A stretch of 64,000 bases of DNA from Niebla homalea. Lineage: Eukaryota; Ascomycota; Lecanoromycetes; Lecanorales; Ramalinaceae. Where the stretch lies: the NCBI GenBank assembly GCA_019925105.1, contig JAHGAU010000034.1, positions 124,001 to 188,000 of the forward strand, read 5' to 3'. Shown one piece after another: positions 31,801 through 42,270 of the stretch. Every line of letters begins with the position of its first letter. The first letter of the stretch is position 1. The translations under genes and the position numbers were made by a program. The notes beneath the pieces are model-generated. The model saw nothing but the letters and a program-made list of their open reading frames with translations. It searched no databases and was not told where the DNA came from.

Positions 31801-34710
31801 GGTGATACCAACATGTGTAACTGTCGTGGTAATAAATTGGGATGTGAGGACGATGTTTGCGCTCATTATGAAAGAGGAGCTGGGAGAAAATGTTATGACC
31901 ACAGAAAGCTAAAAGACAAGGAGGGAATTGGTAATTTGGTGTTATTTGGAGCAGCGCATTAGAGGAAACCCTGAGTGCGTCGTTCGTCGGACATCATGTG
32001 TGGCCCACACGGTCAGAGACGGAACAGACCCCAAAGAACAAATCTAGAATTCGAGCGAGTTTGTAAGCGCTCTATCGAGCGGCGGCAACAAGCCTATTAG
32101 CCTCTTGAGAGATCACGAAGACCTCCCTCCCTCGGCTTTTGGAGAGGCTAAAGTCCATGACATGCGTTAGGATGGGAGGCCTGAAAGGCCTACCCCGCTC
32201 AGTGGACCCAATGGGTTCTCGTCATGAGCCCCTCTTGGGCACGATCCAGAGCTCCGGAGAGGAAGGACCCCTCTCGCTGCCACCGTTATCATTCGGGGAG
32301 GCTGAAGCCTTGGTTGTTACGCAAATAGCGTAGACCATGGCTGGTCTGTATCTCGGATTGAGCCTCCAAGTTGCCGTCACAGCAACTTACTGCCAGCAAA
32401 CAAGCTCGTTCACAACAAAGCACCGTAGTATAATCCGTACAGGGGTCCAAGTCTGCTTGACGCTCAGGTATCTTAACTTTCCGTAGGTGTTTACTAACAT
32501 CAACCACAGCTCGATCGTGTCGCACAGATGGTCTTCTGACGCTGTATACCCTCACTGGTCCCGTCAGTCCCTCTTCATTGAGAATAGGGGTCCTTCAGGC
32601 TCGTCAGCCTCAGTATCCTCCACCAGGTCTGGACAGGCATTGTCGATGACCCAGGGGTACGGTCTAGACCTAGATTGTGTGATTTAGATGGCAGGGTCCT
32701 CTCGACCCAGCAATATCCATTGAGCGGCTTTACTAAGATTGTCTGAGATCAGAGGGTTATCATGGTCCTCAACTTAAAATGGCATCCAAAGCGTCGAAGG
32801 CAGGATCATCGACAAGACCATTTCCAGGCCATTGGATGTGCGGAGCGGCCTGTGCTCACTCATCCGGGCTAAGTATTGGGAGGGTCGTAATTCAGGCTTC
32901 GATACTAGACTGATGCTTAAGATGACTTAGAAGACATTCATGAACGTGGAGAAACGTTCGCTTCGCTAGAGCCATTGTGCTGGATCGACAAGGGTTAAGG
33001 GATACTAGAAGAACGATGAGGACATTGATCGCAAATTCTTGCCTACCGATACCTCATCGCTATATCTAGGACAACATCCTTAATTCTTCCTGGCCAATGG
33101 ACATGTAGAGACACACTGTGCCAATTGATCAAGAACAATTGCGCTCTTGTGCCATAGGCGCAATACCCGCAAGTTCTAGCCAAATGATTGTAAAGCAGCC
33201 CTCAACCGGTGCGCACACTCATAGTCATTTCTCAGGCTGTGTGACCAGAATCACAGGTCATTATGATTCGCTCGGCGAAACCAAGGGACGCCGAAGCTCA
33301 TGAGCTAGGCTTGATATGGTAAGGCGGCCGAGCAATCTTGGCAATCAAGTCCAACCTCCTCTTCACAACGATACTTCCTTCCTGAATATTGATCCAACCC
33401 ATGACTAGAAATCCTATCCAAACCATAGGGATCCAAAGCATATCGGTCAATCAATCCAGTTCAACTTGCGTTTTTAGGCACTAGAGACTGTTCTTGAGAT
33501 CTCGCTGGGTTCTTCCACGGTAAAAGAAGCCTTTTTATTCGAGTGATGTTTCAGACACAGGTCTTACTACAGAAGGAGATTGCTGTATGGCTTAGCTAGG
33601 CTCTCTATGGAGCGTTTTCATCAGATAGTATGAGGCTCGAAAGACCAGGCATAAGATATGGATTCTCTCTCGCCGTCAGGGCTTTCGTGTGGAGCGCTCT
33701 CGTTACTACGACGTTCCTTGATATGCCGACCAGAGAATATGGATGTCTGCTCATACAGGAGGACAGGACTAAGCAGCGCCAGTTTAGGCGCCCAGCATAT
33801 AGGCGCTCACCTCGCTTACAAATAAATATATACTAAAATTACAGGAGTCCGGAATGACGTACTTGGACAAGATGGTGTCGTTCATGCGCAAGTCTTTCCT
33901 GGTTGGTTGGACTGAGCTCTCGAAAAGAATGCAGTTAAATTCAAGCAGGAGCACTGCAACTCAACCTTCTCGATCAAATGCATGAGATGTCAAGATATTA
34001 GGTCGCTCCAACGGTCGCTCCAACGATCAATTTCCTGAACGACAATACAGTGCGAGCAATTTTGGCGAATACCGTTCTTTGTGCATATTTTCTTTGAGGT
34101 GAACCTGATCCTAGTTCGCATATGTCTTTGTTTGGAGTTCCTGTCGGTCTCATTTGTCGATTAGAAAAGCGACAATGGGTGGGTAGCTTTCCGGTCTGAA
34201 GCAGGAAGAACAAAAGCCAAGGTCTCGATATTACTTATTATAGCTTCAACCTACAGACGACTACCGCTAGCACTCAGGATCTATTTCAATGGGCTATGAT
34301 CCAACATCCAGATGTAGCGCCACGTCAGATGTCAATAATCCGGTGAACTTGTAGTCTGCATCTAACAAAACAAAGCAGATAGCGGTAAAGCCCGCGGTCC
34401 GTACTGTTAAGAAGGGCAGACAACTATGTCCAGGGGAAATCATCTGGACCATGAGATGCACAATAGAACTCAAGCTGCCAAGTGCCAATTCCCTTTGTCT
34501 TTCATGACACTATCACATCAAATACCAACAAAGATGTATCGGTTTCATCATGAATCGGAACAAAGCTTGCTTGTGCAATGGGCTGGATACCAGAACAATG
34601 GCATTGCTCTTCCAAATAACCCAACTTCCCAGATATCTACTTCCTTTCCAGCAATTGGTTATCGTTAAACATTGTGCGCAGCTTTGCAGAGATCTAGACT
34701 GCTTTCTAAG
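31801..34710. other. 2.9-kb stretch without a recognised gene
   Basis: Only short frames are present, and none is supported by a domain or splice pattern. A short direct repeat GGTCGCTCCAACG occurs twice at about 34001-34025. Composition is slightly AT-richer than the neighbouring genes. Confidence 0.35.
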
Positions 34711-35754
34711 ATGCCGTCCAGACTCGAGTGTCTGCCCATGGAAATCCTTGACCTCATCCTCGAATACACACTAGTGCCTCCAGAACGACCGCCTTTCAGT
34801 CCGGGCCCTTATACCGGAAATGGAGAGCCTGTCTTATCCCGACCTTTGAACGATGAAGAAGGCCTTTGGCCCCACGGCTTGTCTCTTCTTGCTGTCAACA
34901 AGCCACTGGCACACCTTGCAGCGTCATTTCTTTTCGGACAAAACGTGTGGCGTTTGGACGTTCCCGCGGACGATAAAATGGAGATTGCGAAGTGTTTCTG
35001 GAAAAGGTACGGGAAATACTGTAAGCACATTAACATGGCCTTTTGGCCATACATGCTACGGCACCCCCGAAAGTCACACGAGTGTCGCAAGGACCCGCCT
35101 TGTGAGTGGTGGCATTGGGGCGACTATGAAGCAGAAACCAACAGGCATTATCCTGGGTTGGAATATGGCTATAGGAGCTGGACGTGGCAATTCCATGTCC
35201 TTCATGACGACATATTGTCCAAGTCTGTCCTACGGCACCTCGAACTGGACCTCAGAGATCTGCACTGGTATGGCCAATATCCACATTGGTGGGGTCAGTG
35301 GCCTAAGCCAGAGAAATGTGGGGAAGACGTCAGTGAACTTATTTGGCACCGCCGATGTCATGTCTTGAAAAACATGGCTCACCTGCTACTGGGTAACGGC
35401 AGATTGGCTTTCGACCGCCTCGAGTACACCGCCTGCGAGGACATATACTATATATACGACAGACACATCGATCCAGAATACAAGGCCGTGTATTACGAGA
35501 ATCCGGACAGTTTGTGGAATAGGGAGATCTCAGAAACTTTGGCTTGGGACGACAATAACCCTGTGCGCCACATAGCTACCGGAAAGCCCCCCGGCTGTGT
35601 CCAAAAGCTCAAGCTCAGAGGCTTTTTGGACGTGGAGGAAATGGAGCCTTTCTGTAAAAAGGCCGAAGAGCTCGGCGGCCATCTGATCCATAGCGAGGAG
35701 TCTTGCCTCGGGAGTTTGATGCTCGCTTTGAGAGCACTTTGTTATGGTTGTTAG
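34711..35754 (+). CDS. F-box-like protein, 347 aa, single exon
   Basis: The start is ATG 34711, giving MPSRLECLPMEILDLILEYT, with the F-box-like helix at residues 4-20, then LSLLAVNKPLAHLAASFLFG as the second motif. The middle is unusually rich in Trp, Tyr and His (CEWWHWGDYEAETN, WYGQYPHWWGQWP) and a distinctive block EDIYYIYDRHIDPEYKAVYY lies near residues 243-262. A diverged copy of its C-terminal third lies 2 kb downstream (37380-37760) in the same orientation. It differs clearly from the EIRNxIY subgroup (EILDLIL instead). Adaptor role inferred; target unknown. Confidence 0.8.
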   Translation: MPSRLECLPMEILDLILEYTLVPPERPPFSPGPYTGNGEPVLSRPLNDEEGLWPHGLSLLAVNKPLAHLAASFLFGQNVWRLDVPADDKMEIAKCFWKRYGKYCKHINMAFWPYMLRHPRKSHECRKDPPCEWWHWGDYEAETNRHYPGLEYGYRSWTWQFHVLHDDILSKSVLRHLELDLRDLHWYGQYPHWWGQWPKPEKCGEDVSELIWHRRCHVLKNMAHLLLGNGRLAFDRLEYTACEDIYYIYDRHIDPEYKAVYYENPDSLWNREISETLAWDDNNPVRHIATGKPPGCVQKLKLRGFLDVEEMEPFCKKAEELGGHLIHSEESCLGSLMLALRALCYGC

Positions 35755-37379
35755 GGTGATTTCTATCACATTAATTGTATTCATACACGTATCCTCTTGG
35801 AAATAAAACCCTTTGTACAATGTTGGACTCCAATAGCAATAGATACAATGAAGGAGCCTTAACAGATCTGTCGGTTCTAAAATAGGAGTACATTCCGACT
35901 CTCAAGTGCGAAGCGGGCTTTTCACTTCTCCCTTCGACAGGGGGCGAAGATGGAGGGATAGTTCTAGCTCCCCGGCTTCGCTCAGCCTTTTGAGGTTGAA
36001 GAATCCTCGCTAGACAGTATAGTTGTCATTTTCTGAAAGCCTTGGGTTTATCAATGAGCTATCTACTATCTCATCATGACTCCTTTCTCACCGTGCAGCA
36101 TTCACGTGCACAAATGATGGCAGACGCTTCTGAGAACTCTTGTCCCTAACTATATACTCACACCGTGAAATGAAGGACGCACTCGTCTCGATGACAATTC
36201 TATACGTGCTTCTTGACTGAAAACAGCAATGGGAGCAATGCAGCCCTGTCTAACGACCAATACGTTACGATAGGGGAGGCGAAGTAGGCGGGAGATGACT
36301 CCTAACCCAAAGAGGCAATGTTACGAGTCAGATGCTTAGTTCATCCGTATGAGGCAGGAGATTGCGAATCAACATCAACGCGCCGCCTACATGAGTACTT
36401 CCAGCCACGAGGATCACTTACGGCAGAATGTACACTTAGGGCCGCGCGAAGTGCTACTCACCGGGAGCTTAAAGAAATGACAGTCTGATGCAATGATGAA
36501 GAAATGGCCGGGAACCTCGGACTTCGTACGATAGGAAATGGAGTAAACCATGCATGGATGAGGGAAAACATGCGGGGATGAGGGGGACGGGCTGTCCAGA
36601 CGAGATCATCTACGATTCTGGAGTTAGTCATCTATCAGTGTAGCGTAGGGTGTGAGGCTGTCAACACTCTTCTATACCTTGACAGCAGCGTATTGAACCC
36701 TAGCAAACATGTTGCAGCCATGCTGAGAGCTGTGGGTAAAGATTTGATGTAGAACTGAGCTCGATACCAGGAAACTGGCAATTAGATTCAAACCCGGAGG
36801 AGGTATTTCAACGCTCTGGTATCCAGCTGACTTCTCAATATCCTCAAGCCTCACAATCCGAATTTTCAGGATACCTACCCACACAGTCATGTCCTCAGGA
36901 TTAAGGTCGCTTTCAGCAGAGATGCTTGAACTCATCTTTGCGCAGACTCTGGTTCCAGACAGTCGGTAACATTTCAATCCAGGACCGTATCGGGGAATTG
37001 AATCCTGCCCTTTCTCGACCTCCGAATGAAGTTAGTGAGGGCTGAAATCACTCTGGACTTGCCATACTTGCAGTCAAAACGGTCGGTATTGCAGAGACGT
37101 CAACATTTTTTTGTGGCCACATCTATTGCTCCGTCCTCGGGTGGCTTATGACTGCCCTATCTAGTCGTGTAAACGCTGGAACTGGGTGGGTCACGAGGCC
37201 GGACTGGTAGACATCACCCCGGGGTGGAAGTCAGCTACAAAAGCTGAACCTGGCAGATGTAGGTTCTGCACGAGGACCTCGTGGCCCACGCGTAACTACG
37301 AAAACTGGAATCAGACGCCCGGGACCTACACTGGCAGAGAGCGTGGCCGCATTGATGGGGTCAGTGGCCTGGTGCTGTA
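35755..37379. other. intergenic between an F-box-like gene and its partial copy
   Basis: No supported gene. A 101-codon minus-strand frame (36672-36977) has fairly protein-like composition but no recognised family. The part from about 37150 to 37379 may be badly decayed upstream sequence of the partial copy. Confidence 0.3.
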
Positions 37380-37760
37380 AGTCAAAACCACGTCATATGG
37401 CACCGGCGATGTCATAACTTTCGGAATCTTGGTCACCATCTGCTAGGCATCGACAAGTTGTCATTCGAAAGTCTCCAATATACGGCGTATGCGGACATGT
37501 ACTACATTTATGACCGTCACATCGATCCAGCGTACGATAGCGTTTATTTCGAAAACCCATACAGCACCTGGAACGAGGACATCTTGGAGACTTTGATACG
37601 GGAGGGATGCTCACGCCGCTTCCTTCATGGCAGAAAACAAGGCTCTGCACAGCATATCAAGCTCAGGGTGTTGTTAGACGTGATGGAGGTGGAGCATGTT
37701 ACAAAGAAGGCCGGCGAGAATGGTGGTTGGCTGGCCCACAGCGAGGGTTCCTATCTTTGA
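37380..37760 (+). pseudogene. C-terminal fragment of an F-box-like gene
   Basis: From about 37391 the frame reads VIWHRRCHNFRNLGHHLLG, then SFESLQYTAYADMYYIYDRH and IDPAYDSVYFENPYSTWNED, ending at TGA 37760. It aligns along its length with residues about 208-340 of the 347-aa protein at 34711 (LIWHRRCHVLKNMAHLLLG, EDIYYIYDRHIDPEYKAVYY). Its end is about 15 residues shorter. The F-box-like N-terminus is missing. The sequence further upstream is only faintly similar and interrupted by stops. It is a truncated tandem duplicate with no start codon at a sensible place. Confidence 0.75.
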
Positions 37761-39025
37761 AGCCTGGTGGTTGCTCTAAGTAAACTCTTTGGTTACGGCC
37801 ATATGTGTACAGCTAGATATTTCTCTCTCGCATGTGTGTAGAATATTGGGTCATTCTTGAGATGTGATGATAGAATCAAACTGGTCTTGCTGATATCAAT
37901 CCCTCATCGGTCTTGCTGTCGCGATTCCGATAGGACTGTGCGCATTCTCTTTTAGAAAGAGACTGGAGCACTGTTCGACAGCGTTTTGTCAAGAAACCTG
38001 CACAGCATGATCACCTGGCTGCAGGAAACTTGTGCTTGGAGTCTGTATTCTCTTCGAACGAACTGGCAGAATGCCCACATTCCAGAGAGCAGGTAAAGAC
38101 TTCTATGAGGGGCAGAGACTGTCGGTCCGGCGGAGCTGAGTCTGGTGTTCCAGAATTGCCATTGCCAGCTCGCTGGTATGGAATAAATGCCGTGCCAAGG
38201 GTTATTCGGGAAGGGATGTGTCGGAAAGTCTTGACGTCTTTGGGTCTCAAAGGGGTAAAGACTAATAGTTCTTTGGTTCCACCTCAGTGCTCATAACATC
38301 AATGTGTGACAAATTGCATATTGTCTACCACACAGCTCCAAGCTGTTTGAGAGTGCAACAAGTCCATATAGGGAAGAGGTGGTTGGGAACGAGTTAAGGT
38401 TTTGCTCGGAGCTGTAAGCTATTTCTCACCTGCCGCATCGGGCAGATGAAAAGGTTGGGCGGGGCGGGCGGAACCCTTGCCAATCTAATTGATCCTGAAG
38501 TGGCTAAACGCTGTCCGCGGTGTGGTGCGACCCGCAGCAGTGGGAGCCTAGCAGAATTCAATATTACTTAGCTCAGCTGTTCCAACGTGCCGAAATTACG
38601 AGATGCCTCTCACATGAGAAGTCTATTGAACTGTACGGGTATGGTATGATGACGATTTTGGAGTGGCCTCCACAATTTCGAGACGCTCCCAGATCGGTGA
38701 ATTGAAATAATAAAGCCCTTAATGAACATTTTTGCTTCCTACGCTACCGCTCTCTTCTTCAAATATACTTACTTGAATGCCCACTATTCTCCGAGCAACT
38801 CCTAAAGCTACGTCAATCAGGAATGTCAAATCATGGCCACATGAGGCACAGAATGCACCACTCGACATCAGATGATTGTAACTCGAAGATGTTGATTGGT
38901 TCATGCGTGCGCCACATAGCGAACAATAAGTCCATGCTTCCTACTCTTCAGATGCGTCATAGAAATTACGACGGTACTGCTCGGATCTTTACACGCAGTC
39001 GCTCCATGGGGGCTAGGGATTCAAC
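37761..39025. other. intergenic
   Basis: Short frames on both strands only (for example 38030-38296), with no domain, signal peptide or splice support. Confidence 0.3.
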
Positions 39026-39033
39026 ATAAATAG
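39026..39033 (+). promoter_or_regulatory. TATA box of secreted-protein gene 1
   Basis: ATAAATAG within ACATAAATAGGCC, 118 bp before the start codon at 39151. The same ACATAAATAGAGCC core precedes the paralog at 41558-42117, which supports a real, conserved promoter element. Confidence 0.65.
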
Positions 39034-39150
39034 GCCATTCTCTCCTCCTGGATGTCTTCCAACTCATCAGAACCTCGACTCATTACACACAAAATCAGCA
39101 GACTTACCTATTACACCCATATTCGGTTTTTCGCAGAAAAAGATTTCGCG

Positions 39151-39681
39151 ATGAAGACCTCCATCTCGGTACCTGACCTTTATCCCTAAGACAAAAGCTG
39201 GACTGACATCCTTGCGATACAGATCCTGGCCATCGCCTCCATCCTCTCCATGACGAGTGCCGCTCCGTCACCCGCTGCTAAAGCTCCAACACCCGAAGGT
39301 TTTATCTTGGCCTACGTACCTCCGCTCTGCGAAGAAAATGAAGGTGTCGAAGCCAAGACGTACGTACTTACTGAAGGAGAATGCGTGAATATCGACCCCA
39401 GCATTTCGAGTTTTCAAGGTAACCCTGACATCGGTTAAATAGCTCAGTGTATACTCACATATCTTCCAGCCGGCGCCAACCCTGACGCTCCATGTACCGC
39501 GGGGACAAGGGCCATCGCGAACGTTTACGAAGGGGCTAATTGCACTATGCAATCAATCGGATCACCCAGTCTCCCAGCAGGTGGTACCCCATCGACATGT
39601 CAGTCAAGCCTCTTCGTGCCCGACCAGGGGCTATCGCTGGAGGCAAAGGCCGCTAGTTTTGAGTGCTCCGCTACCTCTTGA
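39151..39681 (+). CDS. small secreted six-cysteine protein 1, three exons, 141 aa
   Basis: Exons are 39151-39168, 39223-39418 and 39470-39681. Intron 1 (54 bp) is GTACCT ... CTGAC ... ATACAG in phase 0. Intron 2 (51 bp) is GTAACC ... TTCCAG in phase 1. The first exon supplies only MKTSIS; exon 2 completes a signal peptide (ILAIASILSMTSA, likely cleavage before APSP). The mature part has six cysteines: PPLC, EGEC, DAPC, GANC, PSTC and FEC. No enzyme domain is recognised. The features (short, secreted, even cysteine count, divergent paralogs next to it) suit an apoplastic effector or cell-surface protein, which is inference. The exon sizes and phases match those of the paralog at 41558-42117. 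Confidence 0.8.
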
Positions 39682-41096
39682 AGGACTACTGGAGCAAAGT
39701 TCATAGGAGGAAGCATGGGCTTAAGCTACGTGGAGACTGTCATTCTTGCAGATTGTTTAATGCGCTGAGTTAGATAGAGACTGTCTTTACTGCAAGGCAC
39801 ACCATTTTGTAATGACGAGACACATCTTGTTGAACTTCGTACTATCATAATGTACCGATTCCTATTCCGGGGTGGACTTGTAACGCCATGGTGTTATTAA
39901 CATATCCGTCTCAAACATAGCGGATGCCTGAGCTTTCATCTTTTCTCCAACGTGGGAGCTCCCTCCTGAATATCTGTAGATCTCATTCTGCCCAACATTC
40001 CGCATATCATCGGATTTGTAGCACAAAACTTCCTTGCAGAAATATTTCTTGCTTTATTTGATGGTATCATTTGAAGAAATTTCCGTCTTCTACCCGGAAA
40101 TCCAATTTAGATCGTACAACATTGAACTTCTGCAAATGGGAAGAAAGGTTTGGCATTTCAGAATGAAGAGCGTACGGTGTCTGCATCTCAACATGATTGG
40201 CCAATGAATCTGCAGACTTACATTCCAAGCCACAGCACCTGGTTGCCGATTTCGGCAACTCCAGCATTCCGTGACAAATCTCCGATCTGGTTCAATTACT
40301 TCCCCTTTGCCCTGAGATCAGAGATCGGAGATCGGCAGCTAGGTTGCATCCTGAATCTTACGCTTGAAGATGGGCTGGGGAAAAGCTACAAGATGAAATT
40401 GTATTACTGCTTCGATGAGATCTTGATTATTTAAATGACCCCAGAATTGTGTGGCGCAGCTCCGTACTTCAGATTTGGTGGGGGGCGAGAAAATCTGACT
40501 TTTGGATGGTAGATCGGCCAACACAAACACTTCTACGAGTGTTTTGCACGCCGGCATGACAATGGCTGTAAAACCTAGGCTGGCTGACAGATTCTCACTA
40601 TTGAGTTAATCACTGCGCTTCAAGAATCTCGAGTGTATCGAGATTAGCATTGGTGTGAAATGAGTGGAGGATACTGCTGTCAACGCAGATACTACGGTAG
40701 AAGGACATGATGCAAGAGCATGTGCCACCCTCTCTGCGCGTTCGCCACGATCCCGTCTTGTTCGCAAGAGGCTGCTCAATTCGATATTACACGGTGAGTT
40801 GGCAGAATAGCTTTGGATGTGGTAATCACCTGCTTCATCCTTGCCGGCAGACCACTAGTGCATATCAGAGTGATACAGAGTATCTCTACTTGGCTTGAGG
40901 GTGACAGTCAAGATCAATGAGGCTCTGACAATGGATTTTGGCTATGAATTCACAGTATCACTAACAAATGAGGGTTTCGTGTCTAAGACCATTGCATCAA
41001 TCCTCACAACTACACCTCCAATCCAAGTCCCGGGCACTAGCACCTGAGAGCTCTTTTTCAAGTTCCAAAGCATCCAAGTCTGAGACCCCACTGCAT
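39682..41096. other. intergenic
   Basis: No supported gene. A plus-strand frame at 40150-40434 has no recognised feature. Confidence 0.3.
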
Positions 41097-41293
41097 CTAG
41101 GCGCAAATGAAATTGGCGCTCTGCCCACCAGCCGACAGCCCATGAGCCGTGCTGATTACCTTCTCTTCACATACCGAATTTTCGGAGAGCGATGGAAAGT
41201 CGGTAATACTGGTCGGACTACCGGTGCAAGTCTCGCCCGAGAGAGCTGTCAAAGTGGGAGCTGTTCCCTTCGGACACGCGCTGACGAGGATCC
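41097..41293 (-). pseudogene. secreted six-cysteine protein, exon-3 fragment
   Basis: From an acceptor GCGTCAG at 41294 an intact exon of 2 bases plus 65 codons encodes GILVSACPKGTAPTLTALSG, then cysteines in the spacing of the paralog and GLSAGGQSANFICA before TAG. It aligns with exon 3 of the gene at 41558-42117 (AIQVACPKGTTAMVTAY ... SAGSQSAEFTCV), including the phase-1 acceptor and a few bases of 3' flank. Only 264 bp separate it from that gene's stop codon, too little for exons 1 and 2 with their introns, and none is visible. It is therefore a truncated tandem duplicate. Confidence 0.75.
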
Positions 41294-41557
41294 CTGACGC
41301 ATGATAAGCGAAGATCCACTGAATGAAGGAGGAGAATGAGTAGATACCTAGTAGACTGGTGAAGAGTACCGTGGTATTTGCCTTAAGTCGGCATTTACCA
41401 GTGAGCTTGGCAGCATGGTAAGCAGTAACGCGAGGTCAAGTACTTACATTATTCATTGGCAGTACCATCAAACCACTATCTAGGGAATGTGTCCTTCCTG
41501 TTCACCAATCCCGTATCCAATCTAACTTCACCTAACCAGTTGTCAGACCCACTGCGT

Positions 41558-42117
41558 CTAGACGCATGTGAATTCTGCGCTTTGCGAACCCGCCGAAACC
41601 GAGCCTGAGCTCGACTCAATCACCGTCTCCTTACACTCCCCCACGCTCATATTCTCCGGCAATACCCCAGCAGAAGTTCCATCTCCCAAACAGTTCAGAT
41701 CCGGGTATGCCGTCACCATGGCTGTCGTTCCCTTCGGGCATGCTACCTGAATGGCCCCTAGAGATCAAATCAGCAGTCGAACAGAAGGGTCATAGGGATT
41801 GGAAAGGGGCAAAAGTTTACCTTCGAGGCTGCTGAATGCAGGATTAATGTTCGTGCACTCTCCTTCGGGTAGGTCGACGTTCCTCGCCGCGACCACACCA
41901 CCGGCGCCAGAGAGCTCTGCACAATCAGGGAGAGTGAAGGCTTTGATTAAACCAAGCGGTGCAGGAGCAGCTGCAGCTGCGGCCTCAGCAGGGGCTGCCA
42001 TAGTCATGGAGAGGATTGAGGCAATAGCCAGAATCTGTGTGGACGATGTCGTTAGTAAGGCTGTCATGATCGCCGAGGTAAGGGTAAGGGATAAACTACC
42101 GAATGTATAGTCTGCAT
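41558..42117 (-). CDS. small secreted six-cysteine protein 2, three exons, 143 aa
   Basis: Exons are 42117-42100, 42034-41821 and 41757-41558. Intron 1 (65 bp, phase 0) has GTAGTT, a perfect TTACTAAC branch and CACAG. Intron 2 (63 bp, phase 1) has GTAAAC, CTGAT and CTCTAG. The first exon is 18 bases (MQTIHS), exactly as in paralog 1, and exon 2 again begins ILAIASILSM, completing a signal peptide ending near MAA. An alanine-rich stretch follows, then six cysteines (LPDC, EGEC, VACP, LNC, GEC, FTC). LPEGECTNINPAFSSLEG corresponds to LTEGECVNIDPSISSFQ of paralog 1. Function unknown; an effector-like secreted protein is inferred. Confidence 0.8.
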
Positions 42118-42262
42118 TTTGGCGGGTTCGAAAGGTCAATCAAGAACGAGTCAAGATGTCTGAGCAGGAAGAAGAAGGGTTGAATATTATCGTCTTGGGC
42201 GATATGTAGTGAAGAAGCCTTGGGTGAAATACAATGAAGAAGTCTTGAGCAGGACGAAGGCT

Positions 42263-42270
42263 CTATTTAT
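42263..42270 (-). promoter_or_regulatory. TATA box of secreted-protein gene 2
   Basis: On the minus strand the sequence is ACATAAATAGAGCC, 146 bp before the start codon at 42117. It is nearly identical to the element before paralog 1. Confidence 0.65.

Noticed and set aside
41294..41557. Exons 1 and 2 for the third six-cysteine copy
   Set aside because: The space is too short and no ILAIASILSM-like or EGEC-like sequence is visible on the minus strand.
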